Shown piece by piece: positions 35,151 to 44,163 of a stretch of DNA of 64,000 nt (positions are counted from its first letter, which is position 1; every line of letters starts with the position of its first letter). Source of the stretch: Chthonomonas calidirosea. GTDB lineage: Bacteria; Armatimonadota; Fimbriimonadia; Fimbriimonadales; Fimbriimonadaceae. Below the pieces are notes generated by a model, which had not been told where the DNA came from, ran no database searches, and saw only the letters and a program-made list of their open reading frames with translations. The position numbers and the translations under genes were made by a program. Where the stretch lies: assembly GCA_945882415.1 (NCBI GenBank), contig CAMCWC010000011.1, positions 62,001 through 126,000 on the forward strand, written 5' to 3'.

Positions 35151-37297
35151 AGCCGAGCGGTCAGGTTGCCCGATCGCTTTGGATCGGTCAGACCAAACGT
35201 CATCCGACCAAAGTCATCCAGCAAGGCGAGCTTCGCTCGCCCCATGTCCGGTCGGCATCGTACTTTTCCAAGCGCGATCACGCAAGATTTGCCGTTCTCC
35301 AGTTGGACGACCGCCATTGCGCCGCCGGCATTTAGGTCGACAACTCTCGGTCCGTACTGAAGCTTGCTTCCCTTCACCACGAACCCGGCTTTCGCGCAGA
35401 GTTGCGCCATCCCAGGCAAAGTTTCGGGATGCCCGATGATCAGGTGATTCCCCGGATCAGCAGGAATGCTGTTCTGGCTAGACGGGTTCCAGCCCTCGAT
35501 GAACCAATCCTGCTTGGCATCCGTCACCCGACGATTTCGCTGGTACGAAGTCTGAATTGATGCTGGCGTCTCGTTGGCATTTCGGTCTCGGAGTAGCCGA
35601 TTCCAAGGGTCAATCGAGATGAGGTCCGGCTTCGCGGCAGATTCGATTGAGTAGCGTCCAGACTTCAGAACGGTCAACTTCGTGTAGACCTGACGACCGC
35701 CGGGATACTCCAGCAATACGTCAACCGGAAGGTAGTACTCCTTGCCGTTGAAGGTGAGGTCGAATGCAACGGTTCGGTTCGCATACCGGACGTTCGATAG
35801 AGATAGCTTTGCCCAACCTGACTGATCGAGCCAGTCATTGAAGAAGCGGGTTAAGTTTCGATCTGGGTGCCGAGCAATGGCGAGAGCCCGGAACGACTGC
35901 CAGCTAGCCACCTCGGTGCGGGAGTGCTGATCCTTCCACTTTCGCATGGTTTGAATCAGCGCCTGCGTTCCGACAATCTGCTCGAGCATCTGAAGAACCT
36001 TGGCTCCCTTTCCGTAACCCAGCGAGGACGCTACGCCGCCGGCATACGCACCACCGTTCGTGATCGGGTGCTCGTTGTATGCCGGAATCGGATCGGCTTC
36101 GCTAACGTAAGCCTGCTTCCGTGACATTGGGTCTCCAATCGGCACGTTGCGAGAATAAAGGCCCTCGCAGAACACCGCGAAGCTTTCATTCCAGAAGTCG
36201 GTGAGATAGGAATTGTTGACCAACCCGCCCCAATAGGTATGCGCGGTCTCGTGCGAGTCTTCCATCGGAAGCCCACCGCCCCATGTCGCATGACTATAGG
36301 CCTCTAATGCGCCGCCGCCATATGCTGGGCTGTCTAGGGCACCGTAACCGGGGAACGGAAATGGTCCGAACGCGCTTTCGAAATAGTTAACAATCGGCGC
36401 GTACATCCGCGCCGTCGTGTCCAGTTGTCGCTCGTTGAGTCGCGGACTCCAGGCTCGGTACATTTTCGTGCCTAGCTTCACCGACGTCGACTTGTACGGA
36501 CCTGCCGCGAAACTGTAATAAACGACCGGCAAGTCCATCTTGAACTTGGTCGTCTTCAGTCCATCGTTCACAGATTCAGACAGCTTGACTCCCTGCCCAA
36601 CCGGCGTCCACTCGGCGGGAACCTGCGTCGTCAGATCGTATGGAGCCGGATTTCGACCGATCAGCGGATACCAATAGTCGTTCGTGAGGGAAATCTCTTT
36701 CTCGGAGATGCTGCCGGCATATTGCGGCAAATTGACTTTTCCGACGTAGCGAATGTGATAGCTAAAGTCAGAACCGGGCCGAGAATCGAATAGCACGACT
36801 CCGCCATATTGGCGGAACGGGACATTGACCCCGAGTGTCGTCTCAATGCTCTCAACCCTATAAGCGGGCGACAGGCGGAAATTCCATGCCCCTTGCCCCT
36901 GGCTCTTGAACTGAACCACGTCGCTGATCATCGCGAGTTTGTTTTGGATGTCAAAGCTGGCGACAATGGAATGGCGCTTGATTCGAACGCCCAGGGTTGA
37001 CGTTTCTGGGATGTACCGCAGCTTGCCGTTCTGAATCGAGAACAGATAGTCTCCGATGTCTTCCGAAGTGAGCGCCGTGGTGAGAACCACATTTTTTCCG
37101 TCACCTTCCGCCTTCCAACCGAATCTACCGGTGTCATAGGCCCCGTTCGTCTTGATCGCGGCGAGGTGCTTTACGGCATCCGGTTGACCGGGAGCGAGCC
37201 GCCCAACGATTCCGGCCACGTCACGAGATTTGGCGAGTTGATCCAGTCCGGCAAGGTCGTAGCCCTGAACAACGAGTAACAATGCTCCAAGCATCAC
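35147..37297 (-). CDS. M1-type metalloaminopeptidase, exported
   Basis: 716 residues with a short signal peptide (1-12). The beta domain (about 60-265) precedes the gluzincin domain, where His349, Glu350 and His353 ('HETAH') and Glu371 ('NESFA') would bind zinc; the spacing between HETAH and Glu is 17 residues, one less than the usual 18. The N-terminal exopeptidase Gly-rich motif is seen as 'AYGGGALEAYS' instead of GAMEN. The C-terminal 180 residues are beta-rich and not typical of M1. It is a distant M1 relative that probably cleaves peptides in the periplasm. Confidence 0.8.
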   Translation of the reverse strand: MMLGALLLVVQGYDLAGLDQLAKSRDVAGIVGRLAPGQPDAVKHLAAIKTNGAYDTGRFGWKAEGDGKNVVLTTALTSEDIGDYLFSIQNGKLRYIPETSTLGVRIKRHSIVASFDIQNKLAMISDVVQFKSQGQGAWNFRLSPAYRVESIETTLGVNVPFRQYGGVVLFDSRPGSDFSYHIRYVGKVNLPQYAGSISEKEISLTNDYWYPLIGRNPAPYDLTTQVPAEWTPVGQGVKLSESVNDGLKTTKFKMDLPVVYYSFAAGPYKSTSVKLGTKMYRAWSPRLNERQLDTTARMYAPIVNYFESAFGPFPFPGYGALDSPAYGGGALEAYSHATWGGGLPMEDSHETAHTYWGGLVNNSYLTDFWNESFAVFCEGLYSRNVPIGDPMSRKQAYVSEADPIPAYNEHPITNGGAYAGGVASSLGYGKGAKVLQMLEQIVGTQALIQTMRKWKDQHSRTEVASWQSFRALAIARHPDRNLTRFFNDWLDQSGWAKLSLSNVRYANRTVAFDLTFNGKEYYLPVDVLLEYPGGRQVYTKLTVLKSGRYSIESAAKPDLISIDPWNRLLRDRNANETPASIQTSYQRNRRVTDAKQDWFIEGWNPSSQNSIPADPGNHLIIGHPETLPGMAQLCAKAGFVVKGSKLQYGPRVVDLNAGGAMAVVQLENGKSCVIALGKVRCRPDMGRAKLALLDDFGRMTFGLTDPKRSGNLTARL

Positions 37298-37340
37298 GAA
37301 ACAGTATGGACAGATGCGAGAGAATCGACGCTGGTTCGTG

Positions 37341-37346
37341 CCATAA
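37341..37346 (+). promoter_or_regulatory. -10 box of the tRNA-Met gene
   Basis: CATAAT, 13 nt before the mature 5' end. No clear -35. Confidence 0.45.
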
Positions 37347-37359
37347 TAGCTTTCCTCAC

Positions 37360-37436
37360 GGCGGCGTAGCTCAGTTGGTTAGAGCACTCGGTTCATACCC
37401 GAGTTGTCGGAGGTTCAAGTCCTCTCGCCGCTACCA
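37360..37436 (+). tRNA. tRNA-Met (anticodon CAU, elongator-like)
   Basis: 77 nt including encoded CCA. Acceptor GGCGGCG pairs with CGCCGCT (G1-U72 wobble). D arm GCTCAGTTGGTTAGAGC. Anticodon stem CTCGG/CCGAG with loop TTCATAC, anticodon CAT at 37394-37396. T arm GAGGTTCAAGTCCTC. It lacks the GGG/CCC anticodon-stem pairs of initiator tRNA, so it is elongator Met or, after lysidine modification, Ile2. Confidence 0.93.
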
Positions 37437-37497
37437 CTTTTCCCGAGGTAGCCAAAATATTCCTCGCTAGGCAATTCTCAAGCGAGCCAGTTTGCTG

Positions 37498-37503
37498 TAT
37501 TCT
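37498..37503 (+). promoter_or_regulatory. -10 box of the propeller protein gene
   Basis: TATTCT, 12 nt before ATG 37516, predicting a leader of about 5 nt. Confidence 0.45.
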
Positions 37504-37515
37504 GGCCAAAGAACC

Positions 37516-40500
37516 ATGTTGCTTAGCGTTGCGTTCGCCCTTTGCACGTTAAATGCTCAGCTTAAGGCTGAGACGATTGACAAATCTCAATTTCGAGGAG
37601 TTCGGCCGAGCGTCGAAGTCCCTGCCGGAAAGGAACGAGTCAAACTCCTCCCCGCAACCGGCGCCTACGAAGCTGCGCGATGGCGCCGACTAGGTCAACT
37701 CGACGAAAACGGACAGATTGATCCGAACGGATATTCGAATGCTCTCAAGCAGATCAAAGGTCTCGTTTCTGAACGTGGTCGATTTGGCCCGACGGAGAAT
37801 GTTTGGTCAGAAGTTGGCCCTCACAACGTCACCGGCCGAACGCGTTCGCTGCTCATTCACCCAACCGAACACAACCGAATGTGGATGGGTGCCGTCAGCG
37901 GCGGAATTTGGTACAGCTCGGATTCTGGAACGAACTGGGCACCGATCAACGACAAGCTGCCGAACCTCAACATCACGCACATGGCGTTTGAGCCGGGCAA
38001 TCCAAACACGATGTTCGCCGCTACGGGTGAGGGCTACTTTAACAGCGATGCCAAGAGCGGCAACGGCCTTTACAAGAGTACTGACGGTGGAAATACCTGG
38101 ACCGTCTTCGCAAGCACCGCTGGCTTTGGAAACATCAACAAGGTCGCGATTTCCCCTACGAGCGTAACAACGATGCTGATTGGGACTCAGGGCGGAGGCA
38201 TCCGTCGAACGACCAACGGCGGTACCAGTTGGACAAACCCGATTCCAGCACAAATGGGCTATGGAGCCACCTTCCATCCAACAGATGGAAATCAAGCCAT
38301 CGCGACCGTACTTGATTACGACTTTTCTGGTCGTGGCTGGTTCACGAAGGCCTTCCGAACGACGGATGCGGGCGCTACCTGGACAGCGTGCACCGGACTC
38401 GACTTTACGGGCTTTGATGCTCGAATCGAAGTTGCGTATGCCCCAAGCAATCCGACCATCGTTTACGCCCACTCCGGAGTCAATGGCGGCAAAGTCTATA
38501 AGTCAACCGATTCTGGCGCTACTTTCACTCTGGCCACGACGAGCGGAACGACCAACGCAAGTTGGTACTACAACTCGATCTGGGTTGATCCGTTTGACGC
38601 TAATTTGGTCATCGCGACCGGTTTGAATATCAACCGCAGTACGAACGGCGGCGCAACATTTAGCAACATCGGCTACGGCTACCTCCAAACTGAAACACCT
38701 CACCCGGACATGCACCTAGGTGTAGCTCACCCGGGCTACGATGGCACCACCAACCTTCAGTTCTTCGTTTGCACCGACGGTGGAATCCACCGTGCGGACA
38801 ACATCCGAACTGTCACCGATACGACCGGCTGGACCCGACTGACGCGAAACGCGAGCACGATGCAGTTCTACGGCGCTGCCGGGAACGGCACCACCGGAGT
38901 CCTCTTTGGCGGTTCGCAGGATAACGGTTCGATTCGAATCGACCTCGGCTCCACGGTTTCCACAAACCCGTTCGTGTTCGGCGGAGACGGTGGCTTCAGC
39001 GCCGTCAGCCACGTCGATAGCAACTATCTGTACGGTGAGTACATCAACCTTCAGATCTTCCGCTCCACGAACGGAGGAAATTCTGCCAACTACATCACCT
39101 CCGGACTAAACCGTTCCGGTGCCAACTTCATCGCCCCGCTTGCGCTCGACCCGAACGACGACAACTACCTATACGGTGGTGCGTCTAACCTTTCACGATC
39201 CACGAATGCCAAGGCTGCCACGCCAACGTGGTCAAGCATCTTCAACTTTGGCAGTACGATTTCTGCGATCACCATCGCGAAAGGCAACTCGAACCTCATC
39301 TATGTTGGTGGTAACGATGGCCGCGTTTACAAGTCGACGAACGGTCAAGCCGTGTCCCCAACGTTCACCGCGATTGACGACAATACTGGAACGAATCCGT
39401 TCCCAAGCCGATACATTCACCGGATTGCGGTTGATCCTTCGAACAACAACATCGTGTACGTCGCGCTCGGCGGCTTCTCCGCTGGCAACATTTACAAATC
39501 CGTAAATGGCGGGACCACCTGGACGGCCCTGGCTGGCTTACCAAGCGCACCCGTCCACGGAATTTGTGTCAATCCAACCAACTCGAACGAAATCTGGGCA
39601 GGCACCGAGGTCGGCATCATCCGAAGCCTTAACGGCGGTACGAGTTGGACCGCACCTGCGGACGGCCCGCTGAACGTCGCAGTTGACGAAGTCGTGTACC
39701 TGCACAACTCCACAAAGGTCCTTGCAGCAACTCACGGCCGTGGTCTCTGGATCTATGGACCGGTCAGCCTGACTGGATTCACTGGACCAGCAAACCTGCT
39801 CTCTGGCGAGACCGGAACCTTCAACGTCACCTTTGACTTGCCCGCGGGTGCCGCTGGACGAGTCGTTAACCTGACGTCTTCAAACCCAGCGATCCTTCCT
39901 GTCCCAAGCTCCATAACCGTCCCTGCTCGCGGTACGACGGCTGGATTCACCGCAATTGCCGGTGGATCCGCATCTTCGGCAAGCGTGACGCTTACTGCGT
40001 CAACCTCCGACGGCCTATCGCAAACCCTCGTGGTCGGCATTGGACCAATCGGTTTAGACCGAGTTGAAGTCACACCAACGACGCCAATTGGCGGTCGCTC
40101 CGGCACCGCTGCCCGCGTCTACCTCAATGGGCCTGCACCAACGGGTGGCATCGTTGTGAACCTCACGACAAGCAACGCTGCGGTCCTGACCGTTCCGGCG
40201 ACGGTCACCATCCCGGCTGGCCAAACCAACCGAGCGGTAACCGTCACCACGGCAACGCTCTCGACTCGATCACCAGCCTGGGTTAAAGCAACCTACAACG
40301 GCGTCGCGAAGCAAAAGAACTTCAACATTGAAGTTCCGCTTCCAACCGCCTTGACCGTCACTCCGTTCTCCTTCACCGGTGGAACCAGCACGGCGGTGAC
40401 CGGAAAGATCGATCTGATCGTTCCAGCCGGTCCTGGCGGCCTGACCGTCGCCTTGACAAGTAGTGACGCTGCCATCACCGTCCCTGCGACCGTGACCTTC

Positions 40501-40920
40501 CCTGCGGGAGCCAGTACGGTTAACTTCCCAATCACCCACACTGCGGTGACGTCGTCCCGCGACTTCGGAATCAAGGTCACGGCCGGATTCCAAGAGAAAC
40601 GAGGATATGGCCGAGTCATTGCTCCGTCGATCTCGAGCGCCGTCGTCACTCCATCAACCGTCACCGGCGGCAGCGGTACGGCGGTCTCGCTACGGGTTAA
40701 CCTCTCTGGTCCTGCCCCCGCCGGTGGACTTCGGGTCTACCTGTACTCCTCGATTGGTTCGGCTGCTTCGATGCCAGTCTCGATCTTGATCCCGGCAGGA
40801 AGCACGTTCGGCACGGCTGCCGTGACCCACTTCGCCGTGACCTCACAGAAAGTCGTAACGCTAACCGCCTCGAACTCGAGCTACGGCAAGCGCACGACTA
40901 CCCTCACGATCAATCCTTGA
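37516..40920 (+). CDS. Secreted Asp-box propeller with Ig-like repeats
   Basis: 1134 residues. A signal peptide (1-19) begins at ATG 37516, chosen over a TTG 24 nt upstream. Residues about 80-760 hold many Asp-boxes (S/T-x-D/N-x-G-x-T/S-W), such as 'SSDSGTNW', 'STDGGNTW', 'TTNGGTSW' and 'TTDAGATW', forming one or two sialidase/VPS10-like beta propellers. Four related Ig-like repeats of about 90 residues fill the C-terminal 370 residues; each has a 'GG-S/T-GTA' start and a 'VPA-VT-PAG' middle. No anchor is visible at the end. It may be a glycosidase or a surface adhesin; I see no catalytic sialidase triad. Two terminators follow. Confidence 0.8.
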   Translation: MLLSVAFALCTLNAQLKAETIDKSQFRGVRPSVEVPAGKERVKLLPATGAYEAARWRRLGQLDENGQIDPNGYSNALKQIKGLVSERGRFGPTENVWSEVGPHNVTGRTRSLLIHPTEHNRMWMGAVSGGIWYSSDSGTNWAPINDKLPNLNITHMAFEPGNPNTMFAATGEGYFNSDAKSGNGLYKSTDGGNTWTVFASTAGFGNINKVAISPTSVTTMLIGTQGGGIRRTTNGGTSWTNPIPAQMGYGATFHPTDGNQAIATVLDYDFSGRGWFTKAFRTTDAGATWTACTGLDFTGFDARIEVAYAPSNPTIVYAHSGVNGGKVYKSTDSGATFTLATTSGTTNASWYYNSIWVDPFDANLVIATGLNINRSTNGGATFSNIGYGYLQTETPHPDMHLGVAHPGYDGTTNLQFFVCTDGGIHRADNIRTVTDTTGWTRLTRNASTMQFYGAAGNGTTGVLFGGSQDNGSIRIDLGSTVSTNPFVFGGDGGFSAVSHVDSNYLYGEYINLQIFRSTNGGNSANYITSGLNRSGANFIAPLALDPNDDNYLYGGASNLSRSTNAKAATPTWSSIFNFGSTISAITIAKGNSNLIYVGGNDGRVYKSTNGQAVSPTFTAIDDNTGTNPFPSRYIHRIAVDPSNNNIVYVALGGFSAGNIYKSVNGGTTWTALAGLPSAPVHGICVNPTNSNEIWAGTEVGIIRSLNGGTSWTAPADGPLNVAVDEVVYLHNSTKVLAATHGRGLWIYGPVSLTGFTGPANLLSGETGTFNVTFDLPAGAAGRVVNLTSSNPAILPVPSSITVPARGTTAGFTAIAGGSASSASVTLTASTSDGLSQTLVVGIGPIGLDRVEVTPTTPIGGRSGTAARVYLNGPAPTGGIVVNLTTSNAAVLTVPATVTIPAGQTNRAVTVTTATLSTRSPAWVKATYNGVAKQKNFNIEVPLPTALTVTPFSFTGGTSTAVTGKIDLIVPAGPGGLTVALTSSDAAITVPATVTFPAGASTVNFPITHTAVTSSRDFGIKVTAGFQEKRGYGRVIAPSISSAVVTPSTVTGGSGTAVSLRVNLSGPAPAGGLRVYLYSSIGSAASMPVSILIPAGSTFGTAAVTHFAVTSQKVVTLTASNSSYGKRTTTLTINP

Positions 40921-40927
40921 TCGCCTC

Positions 40928-40955
40928 CGTTAGGCACCGCTCGCGGTGCCTAACG
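40928..40955 (+). terminator. Hairpin 1 after the propeller gene
   Basis: 12-bp perfect stem CGTTAGGCACCG / CGGTGCCTAACG with a 4-nt loop. Only three T follow shortly after, so it may act with the next hairpin. Confidence 0.7.
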
Positions 40956-40963
40956 ACTTTCCT

Positions 40964-41003
40964 AAATGCCCTGCATCCAGTTGGATGCAGGGCATTTTCT
41001 TTG
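40964..41003 (+). terminator. Intrinsic terminator 2 after the propeller gene
   Basis: A 14-bp core stem ATGCCCTGCATCCA / TGGATGCAGGGCAT, extended by A-T pairs, followed by TTTTCTTT. A strong tandem stop. Confidence 0.85.
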
Positions 41004-41034
41004 AGCACCTGCAGCACGGCGGCCGCTCAGCATC

Positions 41035-41154
41035 TCAGCCGTGCGATGCGTGGACATCCGCCGCGCCCTGAATAAGCGTGACGGCAATGTATCCCGGAAC
41101 CGATATCCACAGCAGTGTGCGATCACCGGTATCGAGCCAATCATCAAACTTCAC
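41035..41154 (-). CDS. Possible 39-residue membrane peptide
   Basis: A GTG-started frame encodes 39 residues with a charged N-terminus ('MKFDDWLDTGDRTLLW') and one hydrophobic segment ('ISVPGYIAVTLIQGAAD'). It fills most of the otherwise empty gap 41004-41179. There is no good Shine-Dalgarno and no TANNNT box, so this is a weak call; the rest of the 311-bp gap holds three terminators. Confidence 0.25.
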   Translation of the reverse strand: MKFDDWLDTGDRTLLWISVPGYIAVTLIQGAADVHASHG

Positions 41155-41179
41155 CTGAGGCCGCGGGGTTTCTAGGCAC

Positions 41180-41218
41180 GAAAAAGCCCTCGTACTCGAG
41201 ATGAGCACGAGGGCAAAA
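41180..41218 (-). terminator. Terminator of the permease operon
   Basis: GCCCTCGT pairs with ACGAGGGC, with CTC/GAG pairs inside. On the reverse strand TTTTT follows; on the forward strand AAAAGC follows. Confidence 0.85.
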
Positions 41219-41231
41219 GCTCTTTGAACCG

Positions 41232-42458
41232 TTATTCCCGGCGGAGCGCAACGATCGGATCAAGCCGTGATGCAGAAATGGCCGGATACAGGCCAAAGAC
41301 GATGCCGATCAGAGCGGAAAAGACCGCTGCACCAATCGCCGCGACGACCGGGAAGGTCGTCGGCAAGCCGCCTTTACTCGGCCAGTTGATCGCTGCTGTA
41401 CCAAGCGTAACCAGTTTGCCAAGACCAAAAGCAATTGCCATGCCGATGAGACCGCCAACAAGCGAGAGCGTTGCGGACTCGACCATGAACTGAATCAGGA
41501 TCGACTGCCGCCGCGCACCGACCGCCTTGCGGAGCCCGATTTCCTTGGTCCGCTCGGTAACCGACACCAACATGATGTTCATGATCCCGATTCCACCAAC
41601 GAGCAGGGACAGGGCCGCAATTGCTGATAGAACAATGCCGGCGACATTAAAGATGTTGCCGAACACGTTCATGATCGACTCTCGCGAGTCCACACGATAA
41701 ATCCGCTTGTTCCCTGACTTGAGCATCAGTGCGCGCCAAACGTCGTCCAGCGCTTGATCGACCTTAACCCCGGCTTTCGGCCGCGTCGTGATCATCATCA
41801 GCTTGTCGCCACCGAGCCACTTGTCTTGGGCAGTTGTGATGGGCAGCAGGATGTCGCGAGCGTTCGTTTCGCCCATCATGTCCACCCGCTCAAACACGCC
41901 AATCACCTCAAGCGAAATGCCTTTGAAGGAGATAAGTTTGCCAAGCGGATCTTCGTTCGGGAACAGAACCTTGACTACCTCGTCTCCAACCACGCAAACG
42001 TTCGCGCGATTGCGAATGTCCTCTTCCGTGAGACCGCGACCCGCGGTCATCTTCACTCGGTTGAGTTCGGCAAAGTTTCCGTTGCTCGCAAAAATTCGGG
42101 TCTTCTTGACTTCCTTATCGTTGCGAACAACCTTCTCGGCCGGCCCTTGAACCAGCGGCGCGATGATGTCGATGCTGCTGACTTGGTTCGCCAGATAGGC
42201 CGCATCATCAACGGTCAGGCCATCGATAGATGCTTGTCGTTGACCGCGGCCACCCCATGAGTCATACGTGATCAGGATCGTGTCGGAGCCGAGTTTCTTA
42301 AACTCGTTCGTCATGTAGAACTGGAAACCGCTGGAGACCATGACGATGATCGTCACCGCCATAACGCCAATGATGACGCCGAGCATGGTGAGAAATGCCC
42401 GCAGCTTGTGCATGCGGAGCATTTCGAGCGCAGTTACGAAACTTTGAAAGACACCCAT
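41232..42458 (-). CDS. MacB-like ABC transporter permease
   Basis: 408 residues. One membrane helix (about 20-42), a periplasmic MacB_PCD domain (about 45-270) and an FtsX domain with three helices (about 280-400). The 'VTERTKEIGLRKAVGARRQSILIQFMVESATLSLVGG' stretch is the coupling region. It has no fused ATPase, and the operon has none either. It sits 3 nt after the adaptor gene, so the pair should form a MacAB-type efflux or mechanotransduction unit with an ATPase encoded elsewhere. Confidence 0.9.
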   Translation of the reverse strand: MGVFQSFVTALEMLRMHKLRAFLTMLGVIIGVMAVTIIVMVSSGFQFYMTNEFKKLGSDTILITYDSWGGRGQRQASIDGLTVDDAAYLANQVSSIDIIAPLVQGPAEKVVRNDKEVKKTRIFASNGNFAELNRVKMTAGRGLTEEDIRNRANVCVVGDEVVKVLFPNEDPLGKLISFKGISLEVIGVFERVDMMGETNARDILLPITTAQDKWLGGDKLMMITTRPKAGVKVDQALDDVWRALMLKSGNKRIYRVDSRESIMNVFGNIFNVAGIVLSAIAALSLLVGGIGIMNIMLVSVTERTKEIGLRKAVGARRQSILIQFMVESATLSLVGGLIGMAIAFGLGKLVTLGTAAINWPSKGGLPTTFPVVAAIGAAVFSALIGIVFGLYPAISASRLDPIVALRRE

Positions 42459-42461
42459 GAA

Positions 42462-44123
42462 TTACTCGTCGTCTCCGCCGCCAAAGTTGATAAAGCTCTT
42501 TCGGTCAGGTCCATCGTAGTCTGGTTTCACAACCTTGTCGCCATCTTTAAGTCCGGACGTGATTTCCAGGACGGAGCCCGATTGGGCGCCGATGGTGATC
42601 GAAACTTGCTTCGCCTTAGCCTTCGGATCCTTCGGATTGTCGGGTGGGAAGAACGCAAACGCCTTTCGGCCTTCTTTCTTCACGTAATCGACCGGCAGGG
42701 TCAGCACGCCTTGGCGGTCAATAACGGCGAGGGAGCACTTCGCCGACATTCCAGAGCGGAGTCGCTCGTTTGGATTGTCGATAAAGATTTCGACTTGATA
42801 GCGAACCACCGCGTCCGTTGCCGCTCCGGCAGCCGTGTCCGTACTCGCTGGGGCAATCTTGTTCACCTTTCCGGTGTATTGGTCGCTAGGAAGAGCGTCC
42901 ACGTCAACCGTAGCCTTCATGCCAAGCGTGAGCTTCGCGACGTCAATCTCGTTCATGTTGAGCTTGACTCGCATGGAGCCACGATCTTCGATCTTAACGA
43001 TCGTCGAACCGCTGCCGAAGGAGCTGAGACCGGTGGCGAGTTCGCCGACTTGAATTCCCTTCTTAACCACAATTCCGGCGATCGGAGCGCGAATCTCGGT
43101 TTCTCCGAGGTTTCGGCGGGAGTCATCCAAGATGCTCTGAAGCTGATCTACCGATGCCAAGTTCTGCTCGCGGGTCTTTGCCAAAACTTCCGCATCGCGG
43201 AGCGCCGTCCGAGCCTTCTGCACCTCGGCACGGGCCGAAGCCAGATCTTGCTCTTTCATTGGGTTCTGAACAGCATTCGCCTTTGCGCGGCTGAGAGTTG
43301 CTCGTGCACTTGCAATCTGTTCGTCTGCCTTTCGAAGCTCGACCGCGTGGCGGGCCGGGGTTCGCGAAAGGTTGACCTTTGCGTTTTCGAGTCTGCTGTT
43401 CGCAAGTTCAACATTCAGCCGTGCCGTTTCGACGCTACGGATGGCCACATAACCGCTCTTCAACAACTCTTCCTGGCGATTAACTTCGGTCTGGGCGTTC
43501 TGAACGTTCGCTTCGGCTTCTCGAACCTGAGCCTCGGCCTGAGACTTTTCGGTTGGGTGAACGCTTCGGACAAGACGGGTCTTTTCCTCAAGGGCAACGT
43601 CGAGCGTGGTTTGCGCTTCATCGATGGCTGCCTTCGTCAAAATCGGCTGAGACTTGACTTCCATCTCGAGGGACTTCACTCGGCTGATGGCCTGAGCAAG
43701 CGTCGCTCGGGAGGATTCGCGTCGTTGTTCAATCTCGAGCGCTGTTCGCGCCGCGGCGCTCACTGCTCCACGCAGCTGCGCCGCATCCTGGCGAACACGA
43801 AATTCGGTTTCTTGCGGGTCAATGATCGCAATCAACTGACCCTTTTCAACGCGGTCACCCTCGTCGACCATAAGCTTTGCCAACCGGCCCGTCACGCGGC
43901 TCTTCACTTCGACCGACTGAACGGAGTCAATCGTGCCGTTTTCAATGACGACGACTTTAACATTGCCCTTCGTCACCGTCGCGGTCTGAACAACCTTCTT
44001 GCTCGCCGCCGCCATCTGTGCCTGCCATCCCTGCCAAGCAAACGCCCCACCACCGCAAATAACAATTACGGCAATCCCAGTTCCAACCAAACCCTTCTTC
44101 ATGAAAGTCCCCCGAAGTATCAC
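42462..44123 (-). CDS. HlyD/MacA-type membrane-fusion adaptor
   Basis: 553 residues. An N-terminal membrane anchor (about 8-28) is followed by the first half of a lipoyl domain, a very long alpha-helical hairpin (about 100-340, full of Ala, Glu, Arg and Gln), then 'SDLGETEIRAPIAGIVVKKGIQVGELATG' closing the lipoyl domain, and beta-barrel and membrane-proximal domains. The hairpin is longer than in E. coli MacA. It links the inner-membrane permease to the periplasm or outer membrane. A GGGGGA Shine-Dalgarno sits 5 nt before the ATG. Confidence 0.9.
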   Translation of the reverse strand: MILRGTFMKKGLVGTGIAVIVICGGGAFAWQGWQAQMAAASKKVVQTATVTKGNVKVVVIENGTIDSVQSVEVKSRVTGRLAKLMVDEGDRVEKGQLIAIIDPQETEFRVRQDAAQLRGAVSAAARTALEIEQRRESSRATLAQAISRVKSLEMEVKSQPILTKAAIDEAQTTLDVALEEKTRLVRSVHPTEKSQAEAQVREAEANVQNAQTEVNRQEELLKSGYVAIRSVETARLNVELANSRLENAKVNLSRTPARHAVELRKADEQIASARATLSRAKANAVQNPMKEQDLASARAEVQKARTALRDAEVLAKTREQNLASVDQLQSILDDSRRNLGETEIRAPIAGIVVKKGIQVGELATGLSSFGSGSTIVKIEDRGSMRVKLNMNEIDVAKLTLGMKATVDVDALPSDQYTGKVNKIAPASTDTAAGAATDAVVRYQVEIFIDNPNERLRSGMSAKCSLAVIDRQGVLTLPVDYVKKEGRKAFAFFPPDNPKDPKAKAKQVSITIGAQSGSVLEITSGLKDGDKVVKPDYDGPDRKSFINFGGGDDE

Positions 44124-44163
44124 CGTCTTGGTGATCCTTGTTTAGTGTGGTAGGTCTATTGAC

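Noticed and set aside
40962-41147. A 61-codon reverse frame downstream of the propeller gene
   Set aside because: It runs through terminator 2 and has no coding features.
42408-44153. A 581-codon open frame on the forward strand opposite the HlyD adaptor gene
   Set aside because: It is antisense to a clear adaptor and permease pair. High GC and biased third positions leave long frames open on the other strand; no family features.
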